Origin: Alentia gelatinosa
Lineage: Eukaryota > Annelida > Polychaeta > Phyllodocida > Polynoidae
Direction: 5' to 3'
DNA: 64,000 nt
Assembly (NCBI GenBank): GCA_950022655.1
Contig: OX465592.1
Coordinates: 5,167,544 to 5,231,543 of the forward strand
How positions within the stretch are numbered: the first letter of the stretch is position 1; every line of letters starts with the position of its first letter. The notes under the pieces are model-generated. The model searched no databases. It was not told the DNA's origin and saw only the letters and a list, made by a program, of their open reading frames with translations. A program made the position numbers and the translations under genes. Positions 53,522-64,000 of the stretch are shown here, one piece after another.

Positions 53522-53608
53522 TCTGTCCCGAGATATTTTGATCAGAAATACTCACCGAGTTCAAAGAATGAGGTGAATATTTCTGACCAAAATATCGAGG
53601 AACTGTGT
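53522..53608. mobile_element. Foldback of about 85 bp
   Basis: GAGATATTTTGATCAGAAAT and its mirror ATTTCTGACCAAAATATC, with arms of about 27 bp. Confidence 0.65.
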
Positions 53609-53735
53609 CTCTTTCTTATTATATACATAGAAATCATTAAAAATGCCTCTCTATAACTCACTAAATAGTAGAATGAGTTGTTTTACTGGTCAGTAAAAGT
53701 GAGACATTTGCCTATAGGTATATAGTAATAGTAGT

Positions 53736-53768
<33 letters not shown>

Positions 53769-54121
53769 AAACTCTCATTGTTAGAAACTGGGACATCATT
53801 AAAAACACAAGTCACGTGGTACAGAGGGACAAACTATATTTATTCGTCACTCAGTGATACCGGTAAATGAAATCCATACAACCATGGACAGTGTATAGCA
53901 ACTGGCATGTACATGTGGGAAATCAATTTGTTGTTATAGTCCACACAAAACAGACAAGTTGACTGTGTTAAATGATTTTTTTTATGAAGGATTCAGTTGG
54001 ACATGGGGATGGGGGGGGGGGGGGGTAATTAGAAGTGTTGTGTCTTAATTCATAAGGCTTCTTCAGGCAGTTGCTTGGTCTATGTGAGAAATACGCGCGC
54101 ATGCAAATGATAATATACACA

Positions 54122-54430
54122 TCTATTATCCACCTAATACAGAATCTCTATACTTAACACTTAGATCCTGCAGATCGCTACTCAATAGAATACGGGAAAA
54201 AAAATACCCTGGCATGCAAAGTAGTGCATGAGAATATTGGCGGTGATTTTGTATTTCCTTTGATAACTTATATTTGGAATGCTGGTTAATAAATAAAACA
54301 TTACCATGATTTTGATTTGCATGGTCATAGTCTCCTTGTAGTTGGCACAACGCATTCTCTCGGATATTACCACGCATCAACTACGCGGAGACACCGATCA
54401 TGCAGACCAAACTCATGGTAATACTGGGTA
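54122..54430 (+). mobile_element. Composite repeat, most complete copy
   Basis: It starts TTATCCACCTAATACAGAAT, runs through AAAGTAGTGCATGAGAATAT, and ends in the foldback (ACATTACCATGATTTTGATT to CATGGTAATACTG). Confidence 0.75.
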
Positions 54431-54539
54431 TGTATATAATAACACACATACACACATATATATATATAATGATCTGTATGTTTGTTTATGTGAACGTGGC
54501 CATACAATGACATTCCCGCATGTGTAGCGCTTCACAGAC

Positions 54540-55390
54540 TCCGACACTGGAGAGCTCCATGCGTTAATTAGTCAAACTGAATGTTGTCATTAATTGACGG
54601 GCGCGTGTCTTTTAGGTCGCACTGCCCGCATGTCGATCACTCTCCCCCACCCTCACTCTCCCTACTGTTTCTACGTCTCTTCATTTCTCCCCATCCACCT
54701 GCACTCCTAATTAGAATTAATTATCGGCGTCTGCAGACGACCACGTGACTCTGACGTCATCTCCCGCCACGTGCCGACCTCCATGAGGGCGTATTAACTC
54801 GTCCGAAACCAGTTTAACCGTAATTGCCGATTATTATGGAAAACCTGTTAGCTTAAACCTTTTTACTAGGTTTGACGCAAATGATACTGGTAGTGAAAGT
54901 CGGGAGAGCCTGAAGGGCACAGAGTTATTGCTAGTTCCGCCACCATCCGCCAGGATATTGTAAGATAGCACCATTGTAGTCGGGGGCAACCATTGTTATC
55001 AGTTGTTAAAATTCATAGATAACATGGAGCTGAGGCTAAAATTCCTCCATGGCAGTCCCAAAAAAATATTTTGTATAAAATCCATTGATAATTGGGCCTG
55101 CCACCTGGTGTTTGGGATGATGTCGGGGCAAGATGGCCGCCTCCATAACATAATAGTTATGTGCCCTAAAAAGCCAGGTGTTCAAGGGTTATCATTTAAT
55201 AGATTTTAAGTTCGTTCACTAAGGAGCCATCCATAAAGTATGTACATATACGCAGAATTTCTGAAATTTTTTACCTCTCCAACCCCCCTCCTAATCTTGT
55301 ACGCAATAGAAACAAAGAAGAAGCATGTACGCAAAATTTCCGAAATTATTCCTTTAGATTCATTGCAAATATTAGGAATAAGTGACCATC
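54540..55390. other. No gene seen
   Basis: Mixed sequence. An AAGATGGCCGCC string occurs at 55130 but only a very short frame follows. The 55003-55209 ORF has no domain. Confidence 0.4.
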
Positions 55391-55397
55391 CCTCCGC

Positions 55398-55525
55398 TAA
55401 GATAGTCTTAGCCGTCCATAAGGTCCTCCATAGATATTGAATAAAGGTGACCCATATAGTCCCTGGGTCTCCTTGGCGTGCAGTAAATGGTCTCAATGTA
55501 CGATCGTAGTTTATTCAACGGGCCT
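55398..55525 (-). mobile_element. MITE with CAGGGGCC termini, reversed fragment
   Basis: The right end TTATTCAACGGGCCT and internal CCCTGGGTCTC match the reverse complement of 38788-38991. The other end is missing. Confidence 0.68.
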
Positions 55526-56355
55526 ATGAGGCCGGTTATACGAATGTGAAACGGCTTTACAAACCCGTATATTATCTATTTGTTATATTTCCTCACTATT
55601 GGCGTCGCCAAAAGTCTTTTGCTTTATCATATATCTACTTTAACAGAGATGTCAATTTTCTCATTCATATAATGCCTTGTTGAACTGAAAGTATCTGAAA
55701 CTGAAATTGACCAGCAGTGAAGCTGTAAACATTCTTAAACGGCTTCCCATAAACCCCGCACTCCCTGACCTCCATGAAGATGTATTCCAATAGGCCCGGC
55801 TACAGTTTCCAAATGGTCTGCTAGAGTGTTTTTCTTTTAAATGTCATTAATCTCGGCTTCCCCTCTCCTACTTGGGTTTTTTTTCATCCAATTTTAAATA
55901 AATTAGATGGCAATGATCGCAGAACCGTCAACTTACTTAATTCCAGGTACTTAATTTGATGTGTCCTATTTTTTTTTTCTTTTTAATTCATAGCAATTAT
56001 TGTCATCACTTAAACTGGAAGGCGCACAATTAAAACAAAAATCATATTATCATATCCAATGATGATTTAATTAATGAAAGGCGTGCCATAAGAGGATGAG
56101 TGGATTGCATAAGTATTTATATTGATCAATACCTCCAGTTATGTGTGGGGGTGGGGGTGGGAATTAAGAATGACAACATAGGCCACAGAGAGGGCAATAA
56201 AACTGTTAAATTTCAGTTGTTCTATAATCACCTCAACTTATCGTTGAAAGGTAAACCTGAAATTAGTCTTCCTTGAAAACTGCAACCCTTCAGATGAAAG
56301 GGGCCGCACCCCCCTCCCCCCATATCACCCCCCCCCCCCCCCTCCTCCTCCTCCT

Positions 56356-56808
56356 TTATGATGGGTGTGCGGAGACCGCCCTCGTAAAGTCGTAAAAATC
56401 AAACGGCACCAGGGACACGCACACAGTGTGATTGTTGTGCAAACTGCCGCCGCTCGACGCCTTTAGATCCCATTCTTCGGCGGGCGGCGGGCGGCGGGCG
56501 GCGGGCGGCGGGCGGCGGGCGGCGGTGTACGGCGGGCGGCGGACGGCGTACAGAGGGCGGCGGGTGGCGGGCGGCGTACGGCGGGCGGCGTACAGTGGGC
56601 GGCGGGCGGCGTACAGTTGGCGGCGGGCGGCGGGCGGCGTACAGTGGGCGGCGGGCGGCGGGTGGTAGTAGACGGGTGGTAGGAGACGGGTGGCGCTGTA
56701 GGCCGCGGGTGGTGGTACTGTAAACCATTGTCTCCGTCTCTTTGATGTCCCGCCGCCGCCGGATGTGGGCGTCTGAGGACAACACACGACGGCGTCAAAC
56801 AATATGGC
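56356..56808 (-). CDS. Weak candidate ORF, Arg/Pro/Ala repeat protein
   Basis: An ATG-started frame reading MAAILFDAVVCCPQTPTSGG, then a basic patch (TSKRRRQW), a long RRPPPAA / RRPLYAA low-complexity part from a GGGCGGC minisatellite, and a non-repetitive end (EEWDLKASSGGSLHNNHTVC). Both flanks look more coding-like than the repeat. The ATG sits in GGCCGCCATATTG, a YY1-like promoter motif that is palindromic, so the opposite strand also begins MAAIL. Chance opening of a GC-rich repeat is likely. Confidence 0.25.
   Translation of the reverse strand, partial: AILFDAVVCCPQTPTSGGGGTSKRRRQWFTVPPPAAYSATRLLPPVYYHPPPAAHCTPPAARRQLYAARRPLYAARRTPPATRRPLYAVRRPPYTAARRPPPAARRPPPAEEWDLKASSGGSLHNNHTVCVSLVPFDFYDFTRAVSAHPS
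56475..56690 (+). repeat. GGGCGGC minisatellite
   Basis: GGGCGGC units mixed with GTACGGC and GTACAGT variants. Very GC-rich and CpG-rich, a likely quadruplex former. Confidence 0.92.
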
Positions 56809-56939
56809 GGCCATTCTGTGGCTAATTAGGAGCGTTAATTACGGCTTAATTCACTGTAGCGCACTGAATCCACACACACACCGCAGCAGTCACACTCTCA
56901 CCGACGGCTACGGTTTATGGGACCTCCCACCCGTCAAAT

Positions 56940-57350
56940 CCTTCACTCTGTGTGTATTTGTGTCTGTGTCTATCCCTATGTGTGTGTCTCTGTATCTACC
57001 CCCTGCATGTGTGTATATCTGTCTCTGTTTCTGTCCACCTCTGTCTGTGCCTGTCTATCTCTCTGTGTGTATATCTGTCTCTGTGTCTATCCCTATATAT
57101 ATGTGGGTATATCTGTGTCTTTTTCTGTCCATCTCTGTCTGTCCCTATGTCTCTGTCTATCTCTGTGTATATCTGTCTCTGTCTCTCTCTATGTGTGTAT
57201 ATGTCTCTGTGTCTGTCCATCTCTGTCTGTGCCTGTCTCTCTCTGTGCTTATGTGTGTGTCTGTCCTTCCCTCTGTGTATCTGTCTCTGTGTATTTCTCT
57301 ATGACCCTCTGTGTGTATCACTGTTTGTCTCTCTCTGTGCCTCAGTATTT
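56940..57350 (+). repeat. (TCTGTG/TCTCTG)n degenerate simple repeat
   Basis: CTGTCTCTGTGTCTATCCCT-type repeats. Three overlapping open frames are artefacts. Confidence 0.9.
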
Positions 57351-57899
57351 TGTTGTTTTTGTTATTTCTTTATTTATCCTGGTAGTACATATGCTCAGCC
57401 TCTTAGACCTGTCTTACTTACAACCAGCACCACTTGCCTACTTGACTAGTTGATAAATGGTGATGCATTACTAACATAAAATAAGTAGTAGGTATTGTAG
57501 TAGAAATGGAGATTCATACAGTAGGGTTTACTGCCCCTAGGTAATACAATAGGCCTTTTTCCGTAGGGCGGTGTCGCGCCTAATCTTCTTGGTTACGCAA
57601 TGCATGCAGCCAAGCAAACACCTAGCGACGTATTCTTTAGCATTGGCACACTGAGTGTATAATCGTAATATGTCTGTAGATTACATTTAGATTATGTTTA
57701 AAGACAATACATTGAGTTCATCGTATTCTATGGTATTCCAGCTACAATTTGGTGGGTTTAACATTCATATCGGCTCAACAATACTTAATATATCGTTTAG
57801 ATAATCTTATTCTTAGAATATATGTTGCATATACTCACCCTTGTAATTTGAATCTAACCTATATATCTTATATTTGTCCCATTAGGAATGTCATATACA

Positions 57900-57904
57900 T
57901 ACAC

Positions 57905-57949
<45 letters not shown>

Positions 57950-57982
57950 TATTTATTTATATATATAATGCACATGTATCTG

Positions 57983-58046
<64 letters not shown>

Positions 58047-58080
58047 TATGTGTGTGTATATATATATACATATATATAAG
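57900..58080 (+). repeat. (AT)n and (CATA)n microsatellites
   Basis: AT runs at 57916-57938 and 57988-58040, with ACAC/TGTG borders. Confidence 0.95.
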
Positions 58081-59030
58081 ATATTATACATATAGCCCAT
58101 TTGATACATTATAAAATCATTATATATTTCACTTGGATAGTGTTATATAAGATGACAAATGATATATCTCTTGAGATTGGTCCATGACCAACAGTGATGT
58201 GTTATGATGTGTACCAATGTATTTTATTAAGGTGTTTTTTTTTGGGGGGGGAGGGGGTTATCATTTCTTTATTAGGGAAATGACTTTTTACATTCATCAC
58301 CAGGTTTGGCATGAATAGAGAGTGATGAATGGGATGGAAATGGGAATGATATACACAGTAAACAAATACAAGAGTCGAATGTCCCTCTTAGAATAACCCT
58401 CTTAGTATGCCCCTCTTTTGGTATATCAGTAAGCTCTGTAACAACTAAAACAATATCTAAAGACTAAGACAATAATCAACTCTGAAGTGTGCACAACCTG
58501 TCTGTGTTTTTAGAGTCTCTTAACTTGTTCTAACACTCCTATCTGGAAGAAAACAACACCTCTGCTCCCATACCCGCCACTCACACCCTATGTGTGAATG
58601 CATAGGCGGACACTCGGACAGCGCAATGTTTGGCCGAACGGCCGCGTTGCCATGCAACATGACCGCATGGCGGCGCTGAACGGAAAAACAACAATTGTGT
58701 GGGCTTACTGCCCCTTACTAACTAGGGATGAGAAATATGAACATGGGTAGCTTCTATACCAATCATGTTCTTAAGCATATGGTTCCAATGGGCGAGGGTG
58801 GTCCCTCTCTCGGTCAATGTATTGAGAACAGTTCATGTGTCTGTCGGTAAGAAATGAGAACAACCATTTTAGTATACAGATAGTTGAATTAGGCCTCGGA
58901 CCACATCGATTCTCCAACTCACAATTGTTGTTATAAAAATAAAATAAGGACCAGCTTGTTTGATTATTGAGCGGATTGGGTGAGACTGCACTAATCCCTC
59001 TGTATATATGTGGAGTGGAAAACAATTCAC
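58081..59030. other. No gene seen
   Basis: AT-rich with one G run at 58243-58258. No convincing ORF. Confidence 0.45.
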
Positions 59031-59152
59031 CTGTAAATTAGTAGGATTAAGGTTGGAGGGGCGGGAGACTGGCTTAGCCTAGAGGGCGGGAAAACGCGAC
59101 GTTCCACAGGGAGGGTAGTGGGTGGTAACCATAACAATAGACGTACTCTCTC

Positions 59153-59507
59153 CATAGGGAGCCAAAGTGAACCCGCTGAAACCACAGATACCCACCTACA
59201 AAATAACGTTTCCGGTGGCCAGTAAGAACGAGGCTTAGTGCTAAAGCTATGGGGGTTTGAGGCTAGACTTTCGTTTTTGGTCTCTTTTGTTACTTTCGAA
59301 GTGAGGTTTACTACTATCGTCTCTGAATAACTCTCTTTCGAAACTACGATGACAGTTGTTAAGTTTATTAAACATTTGGATCTAAATGATTGGAGAATGA
59401 GACAAATAATCTCGAACCTACATAGTCTAAGTACTGTGCGCCTATATCCGGAAATACTATTTTGCGACCGGCTATCTGTGGTTGGAGCGGGTTCACTTTG
59501 GCTCCCT
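59153..59507. mobile_element. TIR element of about 355 bp
   Basis: TAGGGAGCCAAAGTGAACCC on the left and GGGTTCACTTTGGCTCCCTA on the right form near-perfect inverted repeats that extend inward for about 60 bp (ACCACAGATA / TATCTGTGGT and TTTCCGG / CCGGAAA). No transposase. Confidence 0.85.
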
Positions 59508-59539
59508 ATATGCATGCTGTTAACTTTACCTGGCACGTT

Positions 59540-60475
59540 ACTTTCTATGTTATAACTTCACCTGGCCTGTAGCTCTATGTCTATATCTATGTTGTGGCCT
59601 GTAACTCTTTATCTATGCTGTAACTTTTTCTGGCCTGGATTTCTCTCTATATCTCTCCTGTAACTCTACCTGGACTGTACCTCTCTCTACATATAAATGT
59701 TGTAACTGACCTGGCCTGTAGCTCTATGTCTATATCTATGCTGTAACTATACCTGGACTGCACCTCTCTCTATAGATATATGCTGTAACTCTACCTGGAC
59801 TGTATCTTTCTCTATATCTATGCTGTAACTCTACCTGGACTGTATCTTTCTCTATATCTATGCTGTAACTCTACCTGGACTGTATCTTTCTCTATATCTA
59901 TGCTGTAACTCTACCTGGACTGTATCTTTCTCTATATCTATGCTGTAACTTTACCTGGACTGTATCTTTCTCTATATCTATGCTGTAACTTTACCTGGAC
60001 TGTATCTTTCTCTATATCTATGCTGTAACTTTACCTGGACTGTATCTTTCTCTATATCTATGCTGTAACTTTACCTGGACTGTATCTTTCTCTATATCTA
60101 TGCTGTAACTCTACCTGGACTGTATCTTTCTCTATATCTATGCTGTAACTTTACCTGACCTGTAGCTCTTTATCTATGCTGTAACTTTTGCTGGTCTTGA
60201 TTTCTCTCTATATCTATCTTGTAACGTCACCTGGCCTGTAGCTCTCTCTCTATCTATCCTGTAACTTTACCTGGCCTGTAACATTTTCTCTATATATAAT
60301 ATATCATTACCTGGCCTGTAGCGCTCTCTATATATATGCTGTAACTTTACCTGGCCTGTAACATTTTCTAAATCTATGCTGTAACTCTACCTGACCTGTA
60401 ACATTTTCTATAACTATGCTGTAACTTTACCTGGCCTGTAACATTTTCTATATCTATGCTGTAACAATGTAACCT
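59540..60475 (+). repeat. 40 bp minisatellite
   Basis: The unit is TCTATATCTATGCTGTAACT then CTACCTGGACTGTATCTTTC. Nine near-identical units lie at about 59770-60150, with decayed units on both sides and stragglers near 61220-61310. Confidence 0.95.
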
Positions 60476-61559
60476 AGCTATATGTAATGTTCCCGGTTAC
60501 AGGAATAACTAGAAGATGGAGCTTTTAGATGTTTAATGTAGAGCATAAGATAAGATCCAATGAACAATATAAACTGGGGAGATATTGATATAATCCACAT
60601 CAAGGTACAATATCCAGTGATACAGTAACTATGAATATCCAGCACACATACACAGCAGTCCTTTGTTAATCCTACATGGCACAATATTTAACACTGACTG
60701 TAGTTCACAGTATTGCACATCCAAGTCCCATTGGTTGCAGTAGTTCCAGCATAGAGGATGTCCCGTCACATGGCTGCTTGTAGTGTGGTCCCAATTATTA
60801 TCCAAGCTCTATGGCAATAATAGCTGACTTCACGGCTGGTCTTACTCTGATGGTCATGGCTGGTTTTCTCCTCATCATCTCAAGACTGTCCTCCCTTATA
60901 TACTGGGTACATTTAATATTCAGAGAGAACTGTAATGTTTCTAAAAATAGATTACGACATCACCTTCAAGATGGGTTTCCCCAACAAGTGACTCCCGGTA
61001 AAGCTGTCTCACCATGACTCACACACTGGCTCACGGATGTTTCCCGCTGCCTTTTCCTGGAACAGTGCTTGTCACTGCAGGATGAGTTTCTGTAGAACAG
61101 CTCAGAATCCATCAATTATTTGATTACTGGTTTGCACCAGGATGTTACAGAACACTACATTTAAATATAGGAGTAAAGTCTTATGTATAGAACTATAAGC
61201 TAAAACACCGTTACAACAATACCTGGCCCGTAACTCTCTCTATATCTATGCTGTAACTTTAAACTGGCCTGTAGCTCATACCTTTGAGTCTATGTGCTAA
61301 CTTTACCTGACCTGGATGAGAGGAGGGCACGTGTTAAATATAAACCAGGGAAATATGATTTAGTACGGTACGAACACTGTAGGACAACATTATTGGTTTG
61401 TTTTTGTTTTTGTTTTTAATCAATTGAAGGAAACCATATTTTCACCAATATACTTAAAGTTAGGCAGCAGCAAGTTATAAATAAGTCACAAAGAAAACGA
61501 TTGAACAGATTATTGCATCTACCTACTGATATTTGTTACACCTAAATTGCCCTCCCCCT

Positions 61560-61640
61560 CCACACACACCTACATTCACAGACAAACACACATTCACCAC
61601 CCCCCACCCCCCCCCCCCCCCCCCACCACCCCCTTGCCTT
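61560..61640 (+). repeat. CA-rich and poly-C tract
   Basis: A run of about 20 C at 61604-61624, flanked by CACC repeats. Confidence 0.9.
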
Positions 61641-61879
61641 GGCTGGCGCTCTAGTACAGCTCCTTGTGCCTTGTGGTGCACGGCCTCAAACTGTCACGTC
61701 TCTATTATAAACTTATAGGCCGGCTTTACAGCATGAACATCTCATGATATACATCTTGATTTGCAGTTGCATCGAATGACCTCTAGTATATGCTTTGGAA
61801 CTACTCCCAGAGTAGAGACCTATCTATTTCACTCTGTGGCGGTACCAAGGGGAGCGTGCTGTCTGGAAACGGTCTCTCG

Positions 61880-61945
61880 CTTACTTCGCCGAGCCTCCTA
61901 GCGAATGACTCGGGAACCAGCGTGCGTGGTGCCCCCTTGCACGGT
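61880..61945. mobile_element. CTAGCGGAT-type element fragment
   Basis: CGCCGAGCCTCCTAGCGAAT then GGGAACCAGCG. Confidence 0.5.
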
Positions 61946-62806
61946 TTCTATTAAATCACACACTTTCATGCTATTCTGATAACACAAAGGTGATTAATTT
62001 AGAAACTGCTTAAACTCTGACATTAAATGGCACAATGTCAGTACATAAATGCGACAAAACTATGTAAATTACAAGGTTTCTTGCATTAAAGGCCACGCCT
62101 TGATAGTTCAGTTAGTGGCGCCCTCTTGTGATAATTGATCTCACCTTGAGTTATACTTTCAGACATCTGCAACTTTTACCATTTCTTTGGTACTGCATCG
62201 CTCGTGTTTTTCCTGCTCCTTCTGAAAATTGATGTAGTACACCATGTCAGTGATTTACCATCAATCAGATGTAAATAAGAATGAATAAAGTACCACGCCA
62301 AGTGACAAATGTAAAAAAATAACCCTGTTTGACGTCTCTTTGAGTATTCTTACTTTCCGATTCTCAAGCTGAAGCAGTGTGAAGGTCAAGGTCAAATGCA
62401 GGCGAGAAGTTGCGAGCGAGTTTCGAGTTGAAGAGAAGGACGACAGAAAATACAAGTTTATTCAGGTTTGGATTGAGATGTATTTGTTAAACTTGACCAG
62501 AGTGAACTTAAATCTTAAGCGTCACTAGATGGGAAGAATGTAACACATTTGATAACACAGATTTATTTTTACACACATTATATTCTTCAAGACAGCCGGT
62601 TTTGCAGGCATTACCATCATGATTATATGACTAGAGAAAGACTCCTACTGAGTCCTAGCTTATACAATACACATTACGCATTTAATACCAGACAGCGTCG
62701 ACCTACGAGTAAATTAATCAGCTCTATTTCTTAATCACAAAGTGAAACCATTCTTTGTCGAGGAGTCATATCTCACAACAGATTTATGAGTATTCGCCAG
62801 TATTAC

Positions 62807-62894
62807 CATTCCTGTCACCAAACAGGGCCAGTTTGCTCCCATTCACCGATCCGGCCTGGAAGTAGGTGGCGCTGCGAACCGCCTTGGCGGCCAT
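62807..62894 (-). CDS. Likely first coding exon of a minus-strand gene
   Basis: From the ATG at 62894 in AAAATGGCCGCC (a YY1-type start context) it reads MAAKAVRSATYFQAGSVNGS then KLALFGDRN, ending at a G|GTAATA donor in phase 1. Composition and codon use look like a housekeeping first exon, unlike the AT-rich surroundings. Without splicing it would stop after about seven more codons (36-codon ORF). I do not recognise the protein. The next exons should lie below 62.8 kb and were not found. Confidence 0.45.
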
Positions 62895-63252
62895 TTTGGA
62901 GACACACCTCCGCAGTGCTAAGCCTATGAGCCATTTGGACGTCCATTTATGATATTATTTAAAGTGTGAGGATGTTTTAAGTACCACTGAAGAATTTCTC
63001 CTGACAAAATCAGACTTCCCTCGCAATTTCAGATCAAATGACTATGTGGTAGCTCCAGTTAGACTACAAACGCGATGTCAACAAATCGTCGAAACAAGCG
63101 ATTTTCTACGAGTTGGCACGTTTAAATTATGTCTGAATAATGTAAATAATCATATTTCAACTATTACATTTACAGAATGAACAAGAGAAGGTCGATTAAT
63201 ACAGTTTTTCGCCATTTTAGACTCTGACAGCGCTTTGTATTCACCAGGCAAG
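62895..63252. promoter_or_regulatory. Candidate bidirectional promoter
   Basis: About 360 bp separate two divergent ATGs, each inside a GATGGCGG/AATGGCCGCC motif of the YY1 type seen at TATA-less animal promoters. An ETS-like ACCGGAAGTG lies at 63307-63316, just inside the plus-strand intron. No TATA box is obvious. Confidence 0.4.
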
Positions 63253-63275
63253 ATGGCGGATCGATCCGTTGTCAG
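63253..63275 (+). CDS. Candidate first coding exon of a plus-strand gene
   Basis: AAGATGGCGGATCG opens a short frame MADRSVV and reaches a CAG|GTGAAT donor (phase 2). Without splicing the next codons give a stop. The case rests on start context and donor only. The rest of the gene would lie beyond or near the window end, and the 63431-63637 ORF is not clearly connected. Confidence 0.32.
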
Positions 63276-63748
63276 GTGAATTTACATATTTTGGAGGGTA
63301 TTTTGAACCGGAAGTGTCCATCCGGATCGGAGAATACTGCGCACTAGAGATTGTTGATATCTGTTATTGCACAGACTTGGCATGTATGGAACAAATTCAT
63401 AATCAATAGGCTATATATATAACTCCGAATTTGTTTTTGCATACCGGGTACGTACTAGACGCCATGCTGTTACTTTATAACTGTGTATTTAGAGGTAGTT
63501 TACCAGTGGAGCTTCCCTTCTTCTCAAATCCAGACATTATGTTCATTATTATACCTGTGGCAGTATATATCCTACACATACTACCTGCTACTACCCATGT
63601 CGTATTTATATCCATACGACACCTAGGTCCTAGGTGACTTACGGGGTGTGTATGTGGCGTACAGGGCATGTACGGCAGCGAAATCCAAAAACTCGCCCAC
63701 AAGCGAAGTTGAAAATAGGATATTTTAAGGTATATAATAATACGAAAA

Positions 63749-63885
63749 CAGGTATACTGTGTCTGTATGTGATAGATACTTGGTAAAATTGACGATAATA
63801 CAAACCTCTGCCTTTGGCATCAGTTTGTTTTATCTGCAATTTTACCGTGTATTTATCACGTACAGCCACAGTAACCCTGTTTCCG
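63749..63885. mobile_element. Foldback MITE, copy 3
   Basis: Outer AAACAGGTATACTGTGTCTG and inner GATACTTGGTAAAATTG arms pair with CAATTTTACCGTGTATTTAT and the AGTAACCCTGTTTCC end. Confidence 0.72.
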
Positions 63886-64000
63886 TATAGTCTTTCTCAC
63901 TGGTTCCCTAACTGCACAGTGCCTCGCCTATTGACATATTACTGTTCACCCCAGATTACCTAGAGATCAATAGGCTTGTGCTATACCATGCCCATGGCTG

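Noticed and set aside
56804..57453. Cys/Val/Ser-rich ORFs of 165-178 codons
   Set aside because: The sequence is a (TCTGTG)n simple repeat open in three frames.
63431..63637. Hydrophobic 68-codon ORF
   Set aside because: Part of it (CCCATGTCGTATTTATA region) is shared with the repeat at 38.7 kb, so it is repeat-derived.

Overview
This window is animal nuclear DNA. It has GT-AG introns, a TALE-class homeobox gene in six coding exons, a secreted cysteine-rich protein, a single-pass membrane protein with an LRR-type N-cap, SINE-like and MITE-like repeats, and an unusually high density of minisatellites and microsatellites. There are no operons, ribosome binding sites or CRISPR arrays. I infer an invertebrate, most likely a lophotrochozoan and perhaps a gastropod mollusc. 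That rests on overall character and not on a diagnostic gene, so it is weak.

Layout. 1-1880: a recent direct duplication of about 0.8 kb at a 1,088 bp offset. 2.1-3.85 kb: a two-exon plus-strand gene for a signal-peptide, LRR-cap, single-pass membrane protein. 4.5-14.4 kb: repeats, including a possible Penelope-like tail with a hammerhead-like core, a 0.5 kb (TTC)n tract, a 680 bp foldback inside a minisatellite, and several foldback MITEs. 14.4-18.65 kb: a two-exon plus-strand gene for a 214-residue secreted protein with 22 cysteines. Its signal-peptide exon and its second splice acceptor have both been copied into local tandem arrays. 18.7-33.9 kb: mainly satellites, including 33 copies of a 34-mer and about 27 copies of a 23-mer each carrying CACGTG, plus MITEs. 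34.3-46.2 kb: a minus-strand gene of about 1,342 codons for a divergent TALE homeodomain protein. It has a long Q/N/S/Y-rich low-complexity region, a MEINOX-like domain, a homeodomain with Thr at the usual position 50, and a short conserved-looking tail. 46-62 kb: minisatellites, a SINE, MITEs and simple repeats with no confident gene. 62.8-63.3 kb: what looks like a divergent promoter with two short first coding exons pointing away from each other.

I rebuilt splice models by hand from open frames, GT/AG signals and phase. All five coding junctions of the homeobox gene, and both two-exon plus-strand genes, join in phase. The strongest theme is that intron-exon boundaries themselves have been tandemly copied at several genes. 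The second is a set of non-autonomous DNA transposons with shared termini and TWA-type target duplications.
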